From Ananas comosus (Eukaryota; Streptophyta; Magnoliopsida; Poales; Bromeliaceae), in assembly GCF_001540865.1 (NCBI RefSeq), contig NC_033637.1:6047676-6111675 (forward strand): a DNA stretch of 64,000 nucleotides. The letters run 5' to 3'. Made by a program: the position numbers and the translations under genes. Under the pieces are notes generated by a model. The model saw only the letters and a list, made by a program, of their open reading frames with translations. It had not been told where the DNA came from and searched no databases. Positions 1 to 11,900 of the stretch are shown here, one piece after another; within the stretch, counting starts at the first letter, position 1; the number at the start of each line of letters is the position of its first letter.

Positions 1-433
1 TTAAATAGATCTCAATACCAAACTGAGCCTTAGTCTACAAACAAAAGAGCGTTGGAGGACTACAAATCTCCATACAAAAGTTTTAATCCTCCCCTCTTTT
101 TAAAAAATTAATTTTGGGTATTTTTATTTTTAAAAATAAAGTAACAAGACTTTAGGAAGAAAAGATGCTAGTTGAAGGATGGGTTCTAAGATATTTTATA
201 ACCCCATTTAGGTTGTAGGGTGCATTGCTCGATAAAAAAAATATATATTATTTTATTTATGAAAAACTAATGCGTGGATTATATCTTTCTCAGCAAATTT
301 AAAATGGGTTCAAATTTATGAAAAAAAAAAATTAAAATTAATTTCTTTATGATATGTATAAAAACTGGCCTACGGTATCAAATTAGAGGTTTTCTAGTAA
401 GACGTTATTGTTGGAGCGTTTACTAATAAAACT

Positions 434-437
<4 letters not shown>
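1..437. other. AT-rich intergenic DNA
   Basis: No gene, long ORF or recognisable element is visible. The stretch is AT-rich with homopolymer A/T runs and ends in a TA microsatellite. Confidence 0.5.

Positions 438-482
<45 letters not shown>
438..482. repeat. (TA)n microsatellite
   Basis: Roughly 22 uninterrupted TA dinucleotides directly before a SINE insertion. Confidence 0.9.
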
Positions 483-487
<5 letters not shown>

Positions 488-493
488 GGTATA

Positions 494-648
494 GTTTTTT
501 TTTTGAGAGATAGGTAGCATTTTATCTGCTTTGTTTATTTAATTTAGAAATAAACTTAGTTAGAAATGTGAATCAACTAGAATTCGAATTTGGGACCTCA
601 AGTGTCAATCATCAAGTCTTTTGCCACTTGCGCTAGGGACGGTCGATG
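494..648 (-). mobile_element. tRNA-related SINE, copy 1
   Basis: Full-length copy of the window's SINE family in reverse orientation. It shows as a poly-T start, the complement of the conserved 3' tail, a degenerate RNA polymerase III B box (GTTCGAATT-like, on the minus strand) and the family 5' end complementary to GACGGTCG. An 8-bp TAGGTATA flanks both sides (486-493 and 649-656) as target-site duplication. The tail stem-loop is mutated in this copy. Confidence 0.8.
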
Positions 649-879
649 TAGGTATAAATCTTACACCACACTTATCTAAGTGTTTTTATTCTTTATTTGT
701 CTTATCAATTTTTTTTGACTAAAAAAAATTTAGGCCAATTTGCATAAAAAATCCACTAGTTTTGGGCTTTTGCAAAATCTAGCCACCATTTTCATTTTTG
801 CAGATTCGGTCCGCTTTTTCAAAAAGATGACCAAACTACCCCTTTTTCAAAATGCATAAGAAGTATATGCATTAATTGT

Positions 880-2330
880 CTTGAAAAATACAGCTGACAA
901 GTTATTATTACAGTTATCTTTTTCTTAAAAAATGAAATTCTCATTAACATACAAATAAAAAACTTGGCCAAAACTTCAAATAATAAAAGTAAAAAAGAAA
1001 GAATGGAAAACATCTTAAATGGTGCAATATCATTCTAATTTGTACAATATTTCTTTCAAATAGCGTAATATTTGTGTAAACAGTATAATGTTTGCACAAT
1101 TTATATAATGTTGCATAATTTTTTATAATAAATTACGAATAATATAGTATACTACGCGCAAATAATATAACATATTAAAATATACTATAAAAATCATATA
1201 TTATATGTATAAACGGTGAATATTTTATACTATTTGTACAAATATTTACACCATTTGCATAGATATTGCACTATTATGAGAAAATGTTGCACCATTTAGA
1301 TATTATGTTGCACTCTTTCTTTTTAAAAATTAAAATATATTGTATATTAAATAAAGTGTTAAATGTCTTGAAAATGACAACTGTTAAGTCATAATTACAT
1401 GTACCTTTCACGAGAGACGAGAATTCTCATTTAATTAAGATAAAATAAAAAAATAAAATATCATTAATACAATGAAAGAGTGCAACATAGTCTCAAATAG
1501 TGCAACATTCTCTTCCAAATAGTACAATATTTATGTAAATAGTGCAATACATGCATCGTTAATATACATATTGCATGATTTTTATACAAAATTATGAATA
1601 ATATAATATATTACGAAAAAATAACACGAAAATAATATAACATATTACAATATACTATAAAAATCATGCATTTTATGTATAAACGGTAAATATTTTGTAC
1701 TATTTGTATAAATATTTACACCATTTATATAAATATTGCACTATTATGAGATAATGTTGCACCATTTAGATGTTATGTTGCATTCTTTCTTTTTAAAAAT
1801 TAAAGTGTATTGTATATTGAATAAAGTGTTAAATTTCTTGAAAATGACAGCTGCTAAGTTATAATTACATGTACTTTTCTCGAGAGACGAGAATCCTCAT
1901 TTAATTAAGATAAAATAAAAAATAAAATATCATTAATACAATGAAAAGAGTGCAACATTCTTTTAAAGAGTGTAACATAGTCTCAAATAGTGCAATATTC
2001 TCTTCCAAATAATGCAATATTTATATAAATAGTGCAAGATATGCATCGTTAATACACATATTGAATGATTTTTATACAAAATTACGAATAATATAATATA
2101 TTACGTGGAAATAATACGAAAATAATATAACATATACAAAATACTATAAAAATCATACATTATATTATGAACGGTACATATTTTGCACTATTTGTATAAA
2201 TATTAATACTATTTGTATATATATTGTACTATTATGAGAGAATGTTGCACCATTTAGATGATATGTTATACTCTTTCTTTTTAAAAATTAAAGTGCTTAT
2301 CTATTAAATAAAGAGTGCAATTTCTTGGAA
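880..2330. repeat. Left arm of the MULE: ~480-bp tandem units
   Basis: A block reading CTTGAAAATGACA followed by a GAGACGAGAATTCTCAT-like segment recurs near 880, 1367, 1839 and 2324, giving a period of about 480 bp. Each unit is sprinkled with short GTGCAACATT-type motifs about 30 bp apart. The units are diverged and non-coding. Confidence 0.7.
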
Positions 2331-2338
2331 ATAACAAC

Positions 2339-3226
2339 CATAGTTAGTTAATTCGGATTCGGCAAAAATTCGGTACGGGTATAATTCGGATAAAATTCGT
2401 CTTCTAATTTTTAAATTTGTTGAAAAATACGGTTAAAAAACGGATTCGGTAATTATTCGGATACGTGATTTATATGGATATTATACGTTTACCAATTAAA
2501 AATTCGGGATTAAAAATTCGATTATTAAATTAAATTTTTTTCTCTCAAGATTTATACTATTAGTATAAATACTCATTTTTTTAAGAATATAAAAATAAAG
2601 AACTATAAAATTAAACTAATTAAGTAAAAAAAATAATAAACTATATTATACTTATAAATAAAATATTATATAATAATATTTTTATATAAAAATAAAATAT
2701 TATATATAATAAATAAATAAATAAATAAATAAATATAATGAGAGACCTCTTTCTCCTGCGGTCCACGAGGCCCGCGCATGAACAAAGCTTCCCAAACGCC
2801 GCGATTTCCCCCTTTTCCTTTCCGCGGACGGCGAGTCGGCGACTCGATTTTTTCTCCAAATTTTCTCCAAAATTTATAAAATAGCTTTTCCAAACAAAAT
2901 TTTATGGACAATCAAACATGGGAAAAACAATTTTCAACCGAAATTTTTTTTTCGGAGGGGTTTTACCTGGATCCAAACACTCGCGAGTTCTGCCTTCTGC
3001 GACGAGAGCGGCGGAGGAGGACGTCGGCGATGAGAGCGACGACGATGCTATCCGTTTTTTTGGGCGAATGATTCGCGAATCGCGAATGATTCGCGGATAA
3101 TTATTTTTGTCGAAAAAAACGCGTTTTTTTTTGAATTTTTCGAAAAAATACGTATACAGGCGTTTTATTCGGTTATTCAAAAATTCGTGAATAATTCGCG
3201 AATTATTCGCGAATTTACTAACTAGG
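2339..3226. mobile_element. hAT-like non-autonomous element nested in the MULE
   Basis: Left terminus CATAGTTAGTTAATTCGG at 2339; right terminus ...CTAACTAGG at 3226. The ends are inverted copies allowing mismatches. A perfect 8-bp duplication ATAACAAC (2331-2338 and 3227-3234) interrupts the MULE subunit whose uninterrupted form is visible near 1367 and 1839. The interior is rich in ATTCGCGAAT-type palindromic motifs and has a GC-richer core at about 2740-3100. No transposase is seen. A shorter relative lies at 44257-44569. Confidence 0.8.
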
Positions 3227-3234
3227 ATAACAAC

Positions 3235-5500
3235 TGCTAAGTCATAATTACATGTACCTTTCTAGAGACGAGAATGCTCATTTAAGACAAAATACAAAAA
3301 GTAAAGTATTGTTAATAAGATGAAAGGGTGCAATATTCTCTCAAATAGTGCAACATCCTCTCAAATGGTGCAACATTAGAGAGAATGTTGCACTATTTCA
3401 TTCTAATGTTGCAATCTTTCATTGTATTAATGATAATTTATTTTTTATTTTATCTTAATTAAATGAGGATTCTCGTCTTTCGAGAAAGGTACATGTAATT
3501 ATGACTTAGCAAGTTGTCATTTTCAAGAAATTTAACACTTTATTTAATATACAATATATTTTAATTTTTAAAAAGAAAGAGTGCAACATAACATCTAAAT
3601 GGTGCAACATTATCTCATAATAGTGCAACATTTATGCAAATGGTATAAATATTTGTACAAATAGTGCAAAATATTCTCCGTTTATACATATAATGCATGA
3701 TTTTTATAGTATATTGTAATATGCTATATTATTTGCGCGTAGTATACTATATTATTCGTAATTTAGTATAAAAATTGTGCAATATTATATAAATTGTGCA
3801 AAAATTGCACTGTTTATACAAATATTACACTATTTGAAAGAAATATTGCACAATTTGAAACGATGTTGCACTATTTAGATGTTATGTTGCACTCTTTCTT
3901 TTTAAAAATTAAAGTGTATTGTATATTAAATAAAGTGTTAAATTTTTTGAAAATGACAGCTGTTAAGTCATAATTATATGTACTTTTACTCAAAGACGAG
4001 AATTCTCATTTAATTAAGATAAAATAAAAAATAAAGTATCATTAATACAATTAAAAATTACAATATTAAAATGAAATAGTGCAACATTCTCTCTAATGTT
4101 GCACCATTTAAGAGGATGTTACACTATTTGAGAGAATGTTGCACTCTTTCATCTTATTAACAATACTTTACTTTTTTTATTTTGTCTTAAATGAGTATTC
4201 TCGTCTCTCAAGAAAGGTACATTCAATTATGACTTAACAGTTGTCATTTTCAAGAAATTGCACACTTTATTTAATAGATAAGCACTTTAATTTTTAAAAA
4301 GAAAGAATGCAACATACCATCTAAATGATGCAACATTCTCTCATAATAATATAATATATATACAAATGGTGTAAATATTTATACAAATAGTGCAAAATAT
4401 GCACCGTTTATAATATAATGTATGATTTTTATAGTATTTTGTGATATGTTATATTATTTTTATATTATTTTCATATTATTTTCACGTAATATATTATATT
4501 ATTCGTAATTTTGTATAAAAATCATTCAATATGTGTATTAACGATGCATATATTGCACTATATATATAAATATTGCACTATTTAGAAGAGAATATTGTAC
4601 TATTTGAAACTATGTTGCACTCTCTTATTGTATTAATGATACTTTATTTTTTATTTTATCTTAATTAAATGAGAATTCTCGTCTTTGAGTAAAAGTACAT
4701 ATAATTATGACTTAACAGCTGTCATTTTCAAAAAATTTAACACTTTATTTAATATACAATACACTTTAATTTTTTTAAAAAAAGAGTGCAACATAACATC
4801 TAAATGGTTTAACATTATCTCATAATAGTGCAACATTTATACAAATGGTGTAAATATTTGTACAAATAGTGCAAAATATTTACTGTTTATATATATAATG
4901 CATGATTTTTATAATATATTGTAATATGTTATATTATTTTCATATTATTTTCACGTAATATATTATATTATTCATAATTTTATATAAAAATCATGCAATA
5001 TGTGTTTTAACGATGCATATATTGCACTATTTGGAAAAGAATGTTGCACTATTTGAGATTATGTTGCACTCTTTAATAGGATGTTATACTCTTTCACTGT
5101 ATTAATTATNAGCCCGCGGGTTACCCAACCCACCCGTTTGCCAGGTCTAAGTATACTATATTATTCGTAATTTAGTATAAAAAATTATGCAATATTATAT
5201 AAATTGTGCAAACATTGCATTGTTTACACAAATATTATACTATTTGGAAGAAATATTGCACAATTTGAAACGATGTTGCACCATTTAAGGTGTATTCCAT
5301 TCTTTCTTTTTTACTTTTATTATTTGATGTTTTTTATTTCTATGTTAATAAGAATTTCATTTTTCAAGAAAAAGATAACTGTAACAATAATTTGTTAGTT
5401 GTATTTTTCAAGACAATTAATGCATGTATTTTTTATTCATTTTGAAAGAGGGGTACTTTGGTCATCTTTTTGAAAAAGTAGACTGAATCTACAAAAACAA
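3235..5500. repeat. Right arm of the MULE: inverted and direct subrepeats
   Basis: The same subrepeat as in the left arm appears in inverted orientation near 3500, 4210, 4690 and 5350 and in direct orientation near 3945, making local palindromes, for example around 3370-3410. An N at 5110 is followed by about 40 bases of unrelated GC-rich sequence. Confidence 0.65.
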
Positions 5501-5639
5501 AAAATGTTGTCTGATTTTGTAAAAGCCCAAAACTAAAGAATTTTTTATGCAAATTGGCCAAAAATTTATATAGATTTTCTGAACGCTAAAATAATGAAGA
5601 TGTAAAATTTGTACAACATTTCCATTTTCCATTCGTATA

Positions 5640-6000
5640 TTCAATACGGTGCATGAGGCATATACATACACCGGGTGCAGGAAACAGTTCCTCACACCTC
5701 TCACGTGCTCGGACAGCATCCCCTCTCACGTGCTCCCCACTTTTCCCTACCTCGTGGCGCATTACTACGACGCGGAGAAACATGAAGCCTTTTCTGACGA
5801 ACATAATCCCAGTGGCTAATCGTGCCTCGAGATCCGGATATTCAACCAATAAACGCCACGTTGTTCGCAAAACTCTTCAACTTCTACGTCGACACAACAT
5901 TTCGTTTTTCCTCTCCCCCACCCCGTATTCTAGAACCTCTCCTATAAAACGCTTTAATTGAGCAGGAAAAAAAAATAGCAAAAAAATAAAAGAAAAAAGA
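5640..6000 (+). promoter_or_regulatory. Promoter of the G3BP-like gene
   Basis: Base composition jumps to GC-rich just after the MULE. Two G-boxes CACGTG lie in repeated CTCTCACGTGCTC contexts at 5702-5707 and 5727-5732, a CCAAT box at 5846-5850 and a TATAAAA box at 5943-5949. Transcription likely begins 25-35 bp after the TATA box, leaving a 5' UTR of about 300 nt. The MULE ends only about 400 bp upstream of the TATA box. G-box function is inferred from motif only. Confidence 0.6.
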
Positions 6001-6088
6001 GGAAGAAGGAGACAACTTCGCCTTCGCACTCTCTCTTTCTCTCTCTACCCCCCTCTCAGATCCGGAGCTCCAAAACCCTAACGAGCTC

Positions 6089-6119
<31 letters not shown>
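6089..6119 (+). repeat. (GAA)n microsatellite in the 5' UTR
   Basis: An imperfect GAA/GAG run lies within the inferred 5' leader of the G3BP-like gene, about 155 nt before the start codon. Confidence 0.8.
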
Positions 6120-6273
6120 GAGACCGATTCCCCCCGATCCCTCCTCGATCGAGCTCCCGAGATCGCCTCCGATCGATCCGCCGATCACCTCTCCCCGAGT
6201 TCGCCTTCGATCGCTTCGATCCGAGAGCTCTCGATCCGTTTCCGAGCCCCTCCGCGCGGTTCCTCGATCGGAA

Positions 6274-7730
6274 ATGGCGACTCCGCAATCGGCCCCCTCC
6301 GGATCGGCTCCCCCTGCGCAAGTGGTAAGTAACAATGGATCCCCCTGAATCTCCATCGGATCGCGCTTCGTCGGATCTCTTCGTGCTGTTTCCCCCATTG
6401 ATTTCGGCGTTTTTGTGCTAGGTGGGCAATGCGTTCGTTCCGCAGTACTATCACATCCTGCACCAGTCGCCGGATCTGGTGTATCGCTTTTACCAGGAGA
6501 GTAGCAAGCTCGGGCGCCCCGGATCTCACGGCGATATGATCTCGGTCACCACGCTCGATGTGAGATCACGTAGATCTTCTATTCACTTCGTTTTCTTTGC
6601 TCAGGTGATGGTTTTGATTGAGTGGTTCTCGGGGAACAGGCGATCAATGAGAAGATACTCTCGATGGACTTCCTCCGAGCCGAGATTAAGACGGTGGATG
6701 CTCAGCAATCGCTAGGGGGCGGAGTGATAGTGCTTGTGACAGGGCATCTTACTGGGAAGGACAATGTGAAGAGGGACTTCACACAGTCCTTCTTCCTCGC
6801 CCCCCAGGAAAAGGGATTCTTTGTCCTGAATGATATATTCTGCTATGTCCCAGAGGCTGGCGAGGGCGAGGGCAAGGGCGAGCGGGCAGAGGAGGCGGAG
6901 GGATTGGCGAATGGCACTGGTGATCCTCTTCCGTCGCAGCAGGGTATGTTTCAGGAGCATCTGAAGGCTTGATTTAGTTCCTGTTTAGTTGTTCTGGATC
7001 TTCTGTTACGAGTGCTGTTGGAATAGAGCTTTTCGAAGAAGCCTGAATAAATTTTCCAAATGAAAATCCTCCTGAAAATTTTGCACTTGAGGTAAAAGCG
7101 GAAGCTTCAACCTGGAGATTCTGCTTTGGCGTCCCAAAAGCTCATTTCTGCTGTAGATCTTTTTGCATTTTATTAACTACTTATTGAGTAGTGAAGTTGT
7201 TCCAACATCTGCAGGACGTGCTAAGTAGTAGGAATTTGAAAGTATTCTTGACGTTTACTATTTGAAAGTATTCTTGACGTTTACTCTGTTATTTTGCTAC
7301 AGATTCAATTCCACAAGAGGAGCAGCACCTTCAGGATCAACCAGTGGCACCACCGGAAGAGGAGGCTGAAGAAGAGAATGAGGAGGAAGTTTATGATCCA
7401 TCAGACAACGAGGCGGAACCTGTTGTAGAGGAGGAAGCACCAGTTGCTGAGGTCATTGATGAACCTCCCAACAGTTCACAGGCAGTTGTCGCTGATTCAA
7501 GTGCTGCTCCACATGATGAGGCGCCGAAAAAATCGTATGCTTCAATTGTAGGTGTTCTTAAGTACTCTTCTTTAATCATGCCTGAACTGGAATTATATGA
7601 TAAGCTCCAATATTGATGCTAAAGTTGTTATAATGCCTAGACAGACATAGGCGGTCATACCCTTGAAGGCCTAGGTGATATGCCTAGGTAGAGAGGAGGC
7701 GACCTATTGATAACATATATTTTAGACACT

Positions 7731-7818
<88 letters not shown>

Positions 7819-8358
7819 GAGCTGGAATACTATCGGTAACAAACCGGCTCCGTTGCCATCCATTTGTTTTCAATGATGGAGTCTTCGAATCGACGATCGG
7901 CACCGTTGAATATGATCTATACCACTTAAATTATCTAGAAATCAAATTTCATGCTTTTCCAATATTATTCTCTTGTCCATCAAGTGGGCGTAAAAATGAA
8001 AAGCTGAAAATGAATATCTTCTAAAAAGTGATGATAGAAATTTTATAATCAAGATCGAGAGTATAGATCTTGTTCTAAATAGTTTAAAGAGTTTTCTAAC
8101 CAAAATTCAATTAATTTGGATAGTTTTACACCGTTAAACGTGAAAACACCTCATATCTACCATTAAAATTACAAATTTTGAAACCCTTTGATTATTAGGT
8201 CAATGATATCGAAAAGATTTGAAATTTGGTTTCTAAATACTTCAAGTGGTATAGATCATATTCAACGGTGCCGATCGTCAATTCAAAGGCTCCATCATTG
8301 AAAACAAATGGGTGGCAACGGAGCCGGTTTGCTACCGATAGTATTCCAGCTCAACTGT

Positions 8359-8397
<39 letters not shown>

Positions 8398-8901
8398 AGG
8401 ACTGCTGTGCTCTCAGCTCCTGAGCCGTTTTCGATGATGGAATTTCCGAATCGACGATCGGCTCCGTTAGACTTGATCTAGCGTATTTGAAGTTTCTAGA
8501 AAATAATTTTTGCGATTTTTCGATATCATTTACCTAGCAATCGAAAGGATTCAAAATCAATAATTTTTAACGGCTGAAAATAAAAATCCTATAAAAAGTG
8601 GTGATATAGCACTAAAATTTTCGATTAGAAATATTGATCTTGTTGTAGATAGTATAAAGAATTTTGTATCAAAATTTCATCTGATTTGAATACTTCTACA
8701 CTGTTAAACTTGAAAACGGAAGATATCAACCATTAAAAAATATTGATTTTGAATCCTTTCGATCACTAGGTAAATGATATCAAAAAATCGCAAAAATTAT
8801 TTTCTAGAAACTTCAAATACCCTAGATCAAGTCTAACGGAGCCGATCGTCGATTCGAAAATTCCATCATCGAAAACGGCTCAGGAGAGTACAGCAGCCCT
8901 G

Positions 8902-8955
<54 letters not shown>

Positions 8956-11900
8956 TGGAGTATGATTACTAGAGATCAACATATTATCATAAAGAAAATA
9001 AAATGACAAGAAGTTAGAACTAGAATTAGCTAAAGTGTGACTAATATAACTATCAATATCCCAATAGGAAAAGAGAAGAGTCGGGCCACGGATGGCCTTG
9101 TATACGTCGTACAAAATTTCATGCAATATTAGTTATGGCTGGAGACATAGTGCAAGAGTTATAACTCATATACTGACGAAAGTACACATTATAATATGCA
9201 GTTATGTTTTTCTTTCCATTTTTCATATGTGTTAGTTCTACGCCAAGTAATAGGTTACGTACTTATTTGATTATGATATTATGCATATTTATGTAGCCTA
9301 CCTTAAGTATACAATATTATATATATATAAAAGATCATTATAGCAAGGATATATGAGATCAAACTCAAATAACTTATTCTTGTGCAGAAGTATTTAAATA
9401 AATGTTCAAAGAAGTAATGCATGGCAAAATGTTGAGCGTAATACTTTTAATAGAAGTTTGGATTCGTTGTAAATTGTATAGAACTGCTGTTGGCAGTAGG
9501 GGAAGGCAATTGAACAGTGTGAACGTCAAAGGACCTATGCCGGACTGCCTAGGCAACTGTGCAGCTTCCTGTGAAACTATGATGGATGTTGATAGTTAAT
9601 TGCATAGGCCACTTTGGAGTTCTGTGCAGTAGGTTCTTTTGCCAGATTTATGTGATTCTAGGCTTCCCTAAATGTGTTTAATAGTTCTCTAGTTATGACC
9701 CTGCTTATCTGTTTATCCAAATTGAAACATCTTAGAAAAGATGGAAATTATGGAAAGTCGCGTTAGATATGCATATGTATGCCAGCAGCACTGAAATGTT
9801 TTCTCAGAATCTGATTTCAAACATAAAAACACGACATTGTCTTATCTTCATATATTTTCTGTTTTGTGCTCTCAAATTGAAATAATTTTTGCAAATTGAG
9901 ATTAAGAGTTTCACAGTTTGTTGACAACTACTTGGATGGCTATGCCCATTATATATATGGAAAAATATTTATCTGAATGTTTCTTTTTGTGGAGTCCATT
10001 TATTAGGATGTAATTTTATCGGAATTGTTAGAAAAACCTAATAGGACATGTGCTCTGACTCTTGAAGGCCTTGGCAAAATGCCTAGGAAGCGAGACAGGC
10101 ACCTACAAGTAAGTTAATTCAGAAACCCATTCTATATTTATATATTAAAACTACGAAATAGAATTTCTATTGATAGGCGTATTATCATGAAGCAAATAAA
10201 ACGGAAAACTTCAAAAACCCCCCCTGTGGTTTCGTGCTTTCTCACTTTAGTACCCTGTGGTTTAAAGTGTATCAATTTACCCCCTTGTGGTTTCGTTTTT
10301 ATCTTTTCGATAGCTTTTTCGTTAATATTTTATTAAATTATATACAAAAAATTTCAGATACTCATTTAGATTTATCGAATATTCACTTTAGTACCCTTTA
10401 ATTTTAACTTTGTCATTGATTTAAGAAAAAAAAAATAATGAAATTGATAATAAAAAGAGAAAAACGAAACCACAGGGGGGCAAATTGATACATTTTAAAC
10501 CACAGGGTACTAAAGTGAGAAACTGCGAAACCACATGAGCGTTTTTTGAAGTTTTCCCTAAATAAAATGATGATAAAAGTAAAACAATAATTAGCAAAAG
10601 TACGAATAATACAAACTAGAAATAAGCAATGCTATCAACAATTGCTACTTAACCTCATACAAGATCATCATATGGTATTAAATTATAGTTCAAAGCATTT
10701 AAACTTACATGTCAACAGGAGTATTATAAATAATACCCAATCATGCTTGTTTTCTCTTTTGATATGTATCAATTCTACCTCAAGTGATAGCCTATTTATT
10801 CACTAGATTAGTATGTTTCCCAGCTTCTCTAAATGCGCTTAATGATATATTTCCAATTATGAACCCACTACTCTCTTTAGCTGGAGTTAAAAATTCTAGT
10901 TAAGATTGCAAGAATGGAAAAGTCAGTTTAAATATGCATTTATACGCCATCTGCAACGAAATCTTTCACCAAAATCTGATTGCGAACATAAGAACTATAC
11001 TTACTGATTGTCTTATCTAAGCATATTTTCGCTGTTATGTTTCAAAATTGTAATCTTTGTAATCGAGCTATTGTAGTTTTCATAGTATTTCGAGGGCTGC
11101 TAGGATGGCTATGCCCAATGGTATTTAAAGGGCAGATTGTCATGCTTTTATGCCCCAAGACCTTACCAGCAGTGAATGCATACATAATGATGTATTTTTT
11201 ACAAACCGGTCTTGCAGACAACAACTTTGGTGTAAATTCATGCTTATATAGCTTTTTATTTTTTGGCACATCTCACAAGTTTGCGTGGGTCACTTGTATA
11301 GTTATATGGCAACAGCGACGGGAAGGGTACAATATATTTGGTGTGGACAGTCATTTTGTAGAATTAGAGAGAGCTAAAATCAGTGTATGCTAGTCTTCTG
11401 GTTACATACTACTTCAACTTAGAAATGTACATGCACAATTTGTTTAGTCAGAGCATACATATCTTACATGTTGAGGGTTCTTATGTACTTTAACTGGTGT
11501 AGGTGAAAGTCATGAAAGATAATGCTGCTCCGTTATCAGTTCAGACACATGTGCCAGCTAGGGCAGCACCAGTAAAATCAGACAGACAGGCTGTCCCTGC
11601 TCCTGCCCCAGCTCCTGCTGCAATCCCAGATATACCCATTGCTAGTTCTTCCACCGAGAGCAGCAATGTTCAAGAGCCAGAAGGTGCTAATGATAAGGCT
11701 TTAGAGTAAAACTCATGGATAGTCCCTCTGCTAGCCTGATTTTGTTTTGTCTCCTCGAACTTTTTAGTTAAATACCTTAGCCTCTGAATCTTATTGGGCA
11801 ATGCCATCCCTCACTGTCAAAAAAGTCAAAGTTATCCAGGAGACCATCGTACCCTCTTTTTAAAATGACATCCTTGTTTCAGCATAGTTGAAACAGGGTT

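Larger units (their letters stand above)
733..5559. mobile_element. Mutator-like element with kilobase-long terminal inverted repeats
   Basis: Both ends carry the same inverted terminus beginning GGCCAATTTGCATAAAAAAT: plus strand at 733, complement ending at 5559. The match continues inward for about 300 bp (733-1018 against 5286-5559) and then as related subrepeats. A perfect 9-bp duplication AAAAATTTA lies at 724-732 and 5560-5568; 9 bp is the Mutator superfamily hallmark. No transposase ORF is present, so the copy is non-autonomous. A hAT element is inserted in the middle, and an assembly N at 5110 is followed by unrelated sequence (about 5111-5150), so the right arm may be mis-joined there. 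Confidence 0.85.

Noticed and set aside
3361..3420. Short GTGCAACATT repeats as a regulatory array
   Set aside because: They are part of the subrepeats of the MULE arms and occur throughout both arms.
5884..6529. Minus-strand ORFs of 100-145 codons over the G3BP promoter and first exons
   Set aside because: Low-complexity Arg/Ser/Gly/Glu translations of GC-rich and GAA-rich DNA, antisense to a well-supported gene.
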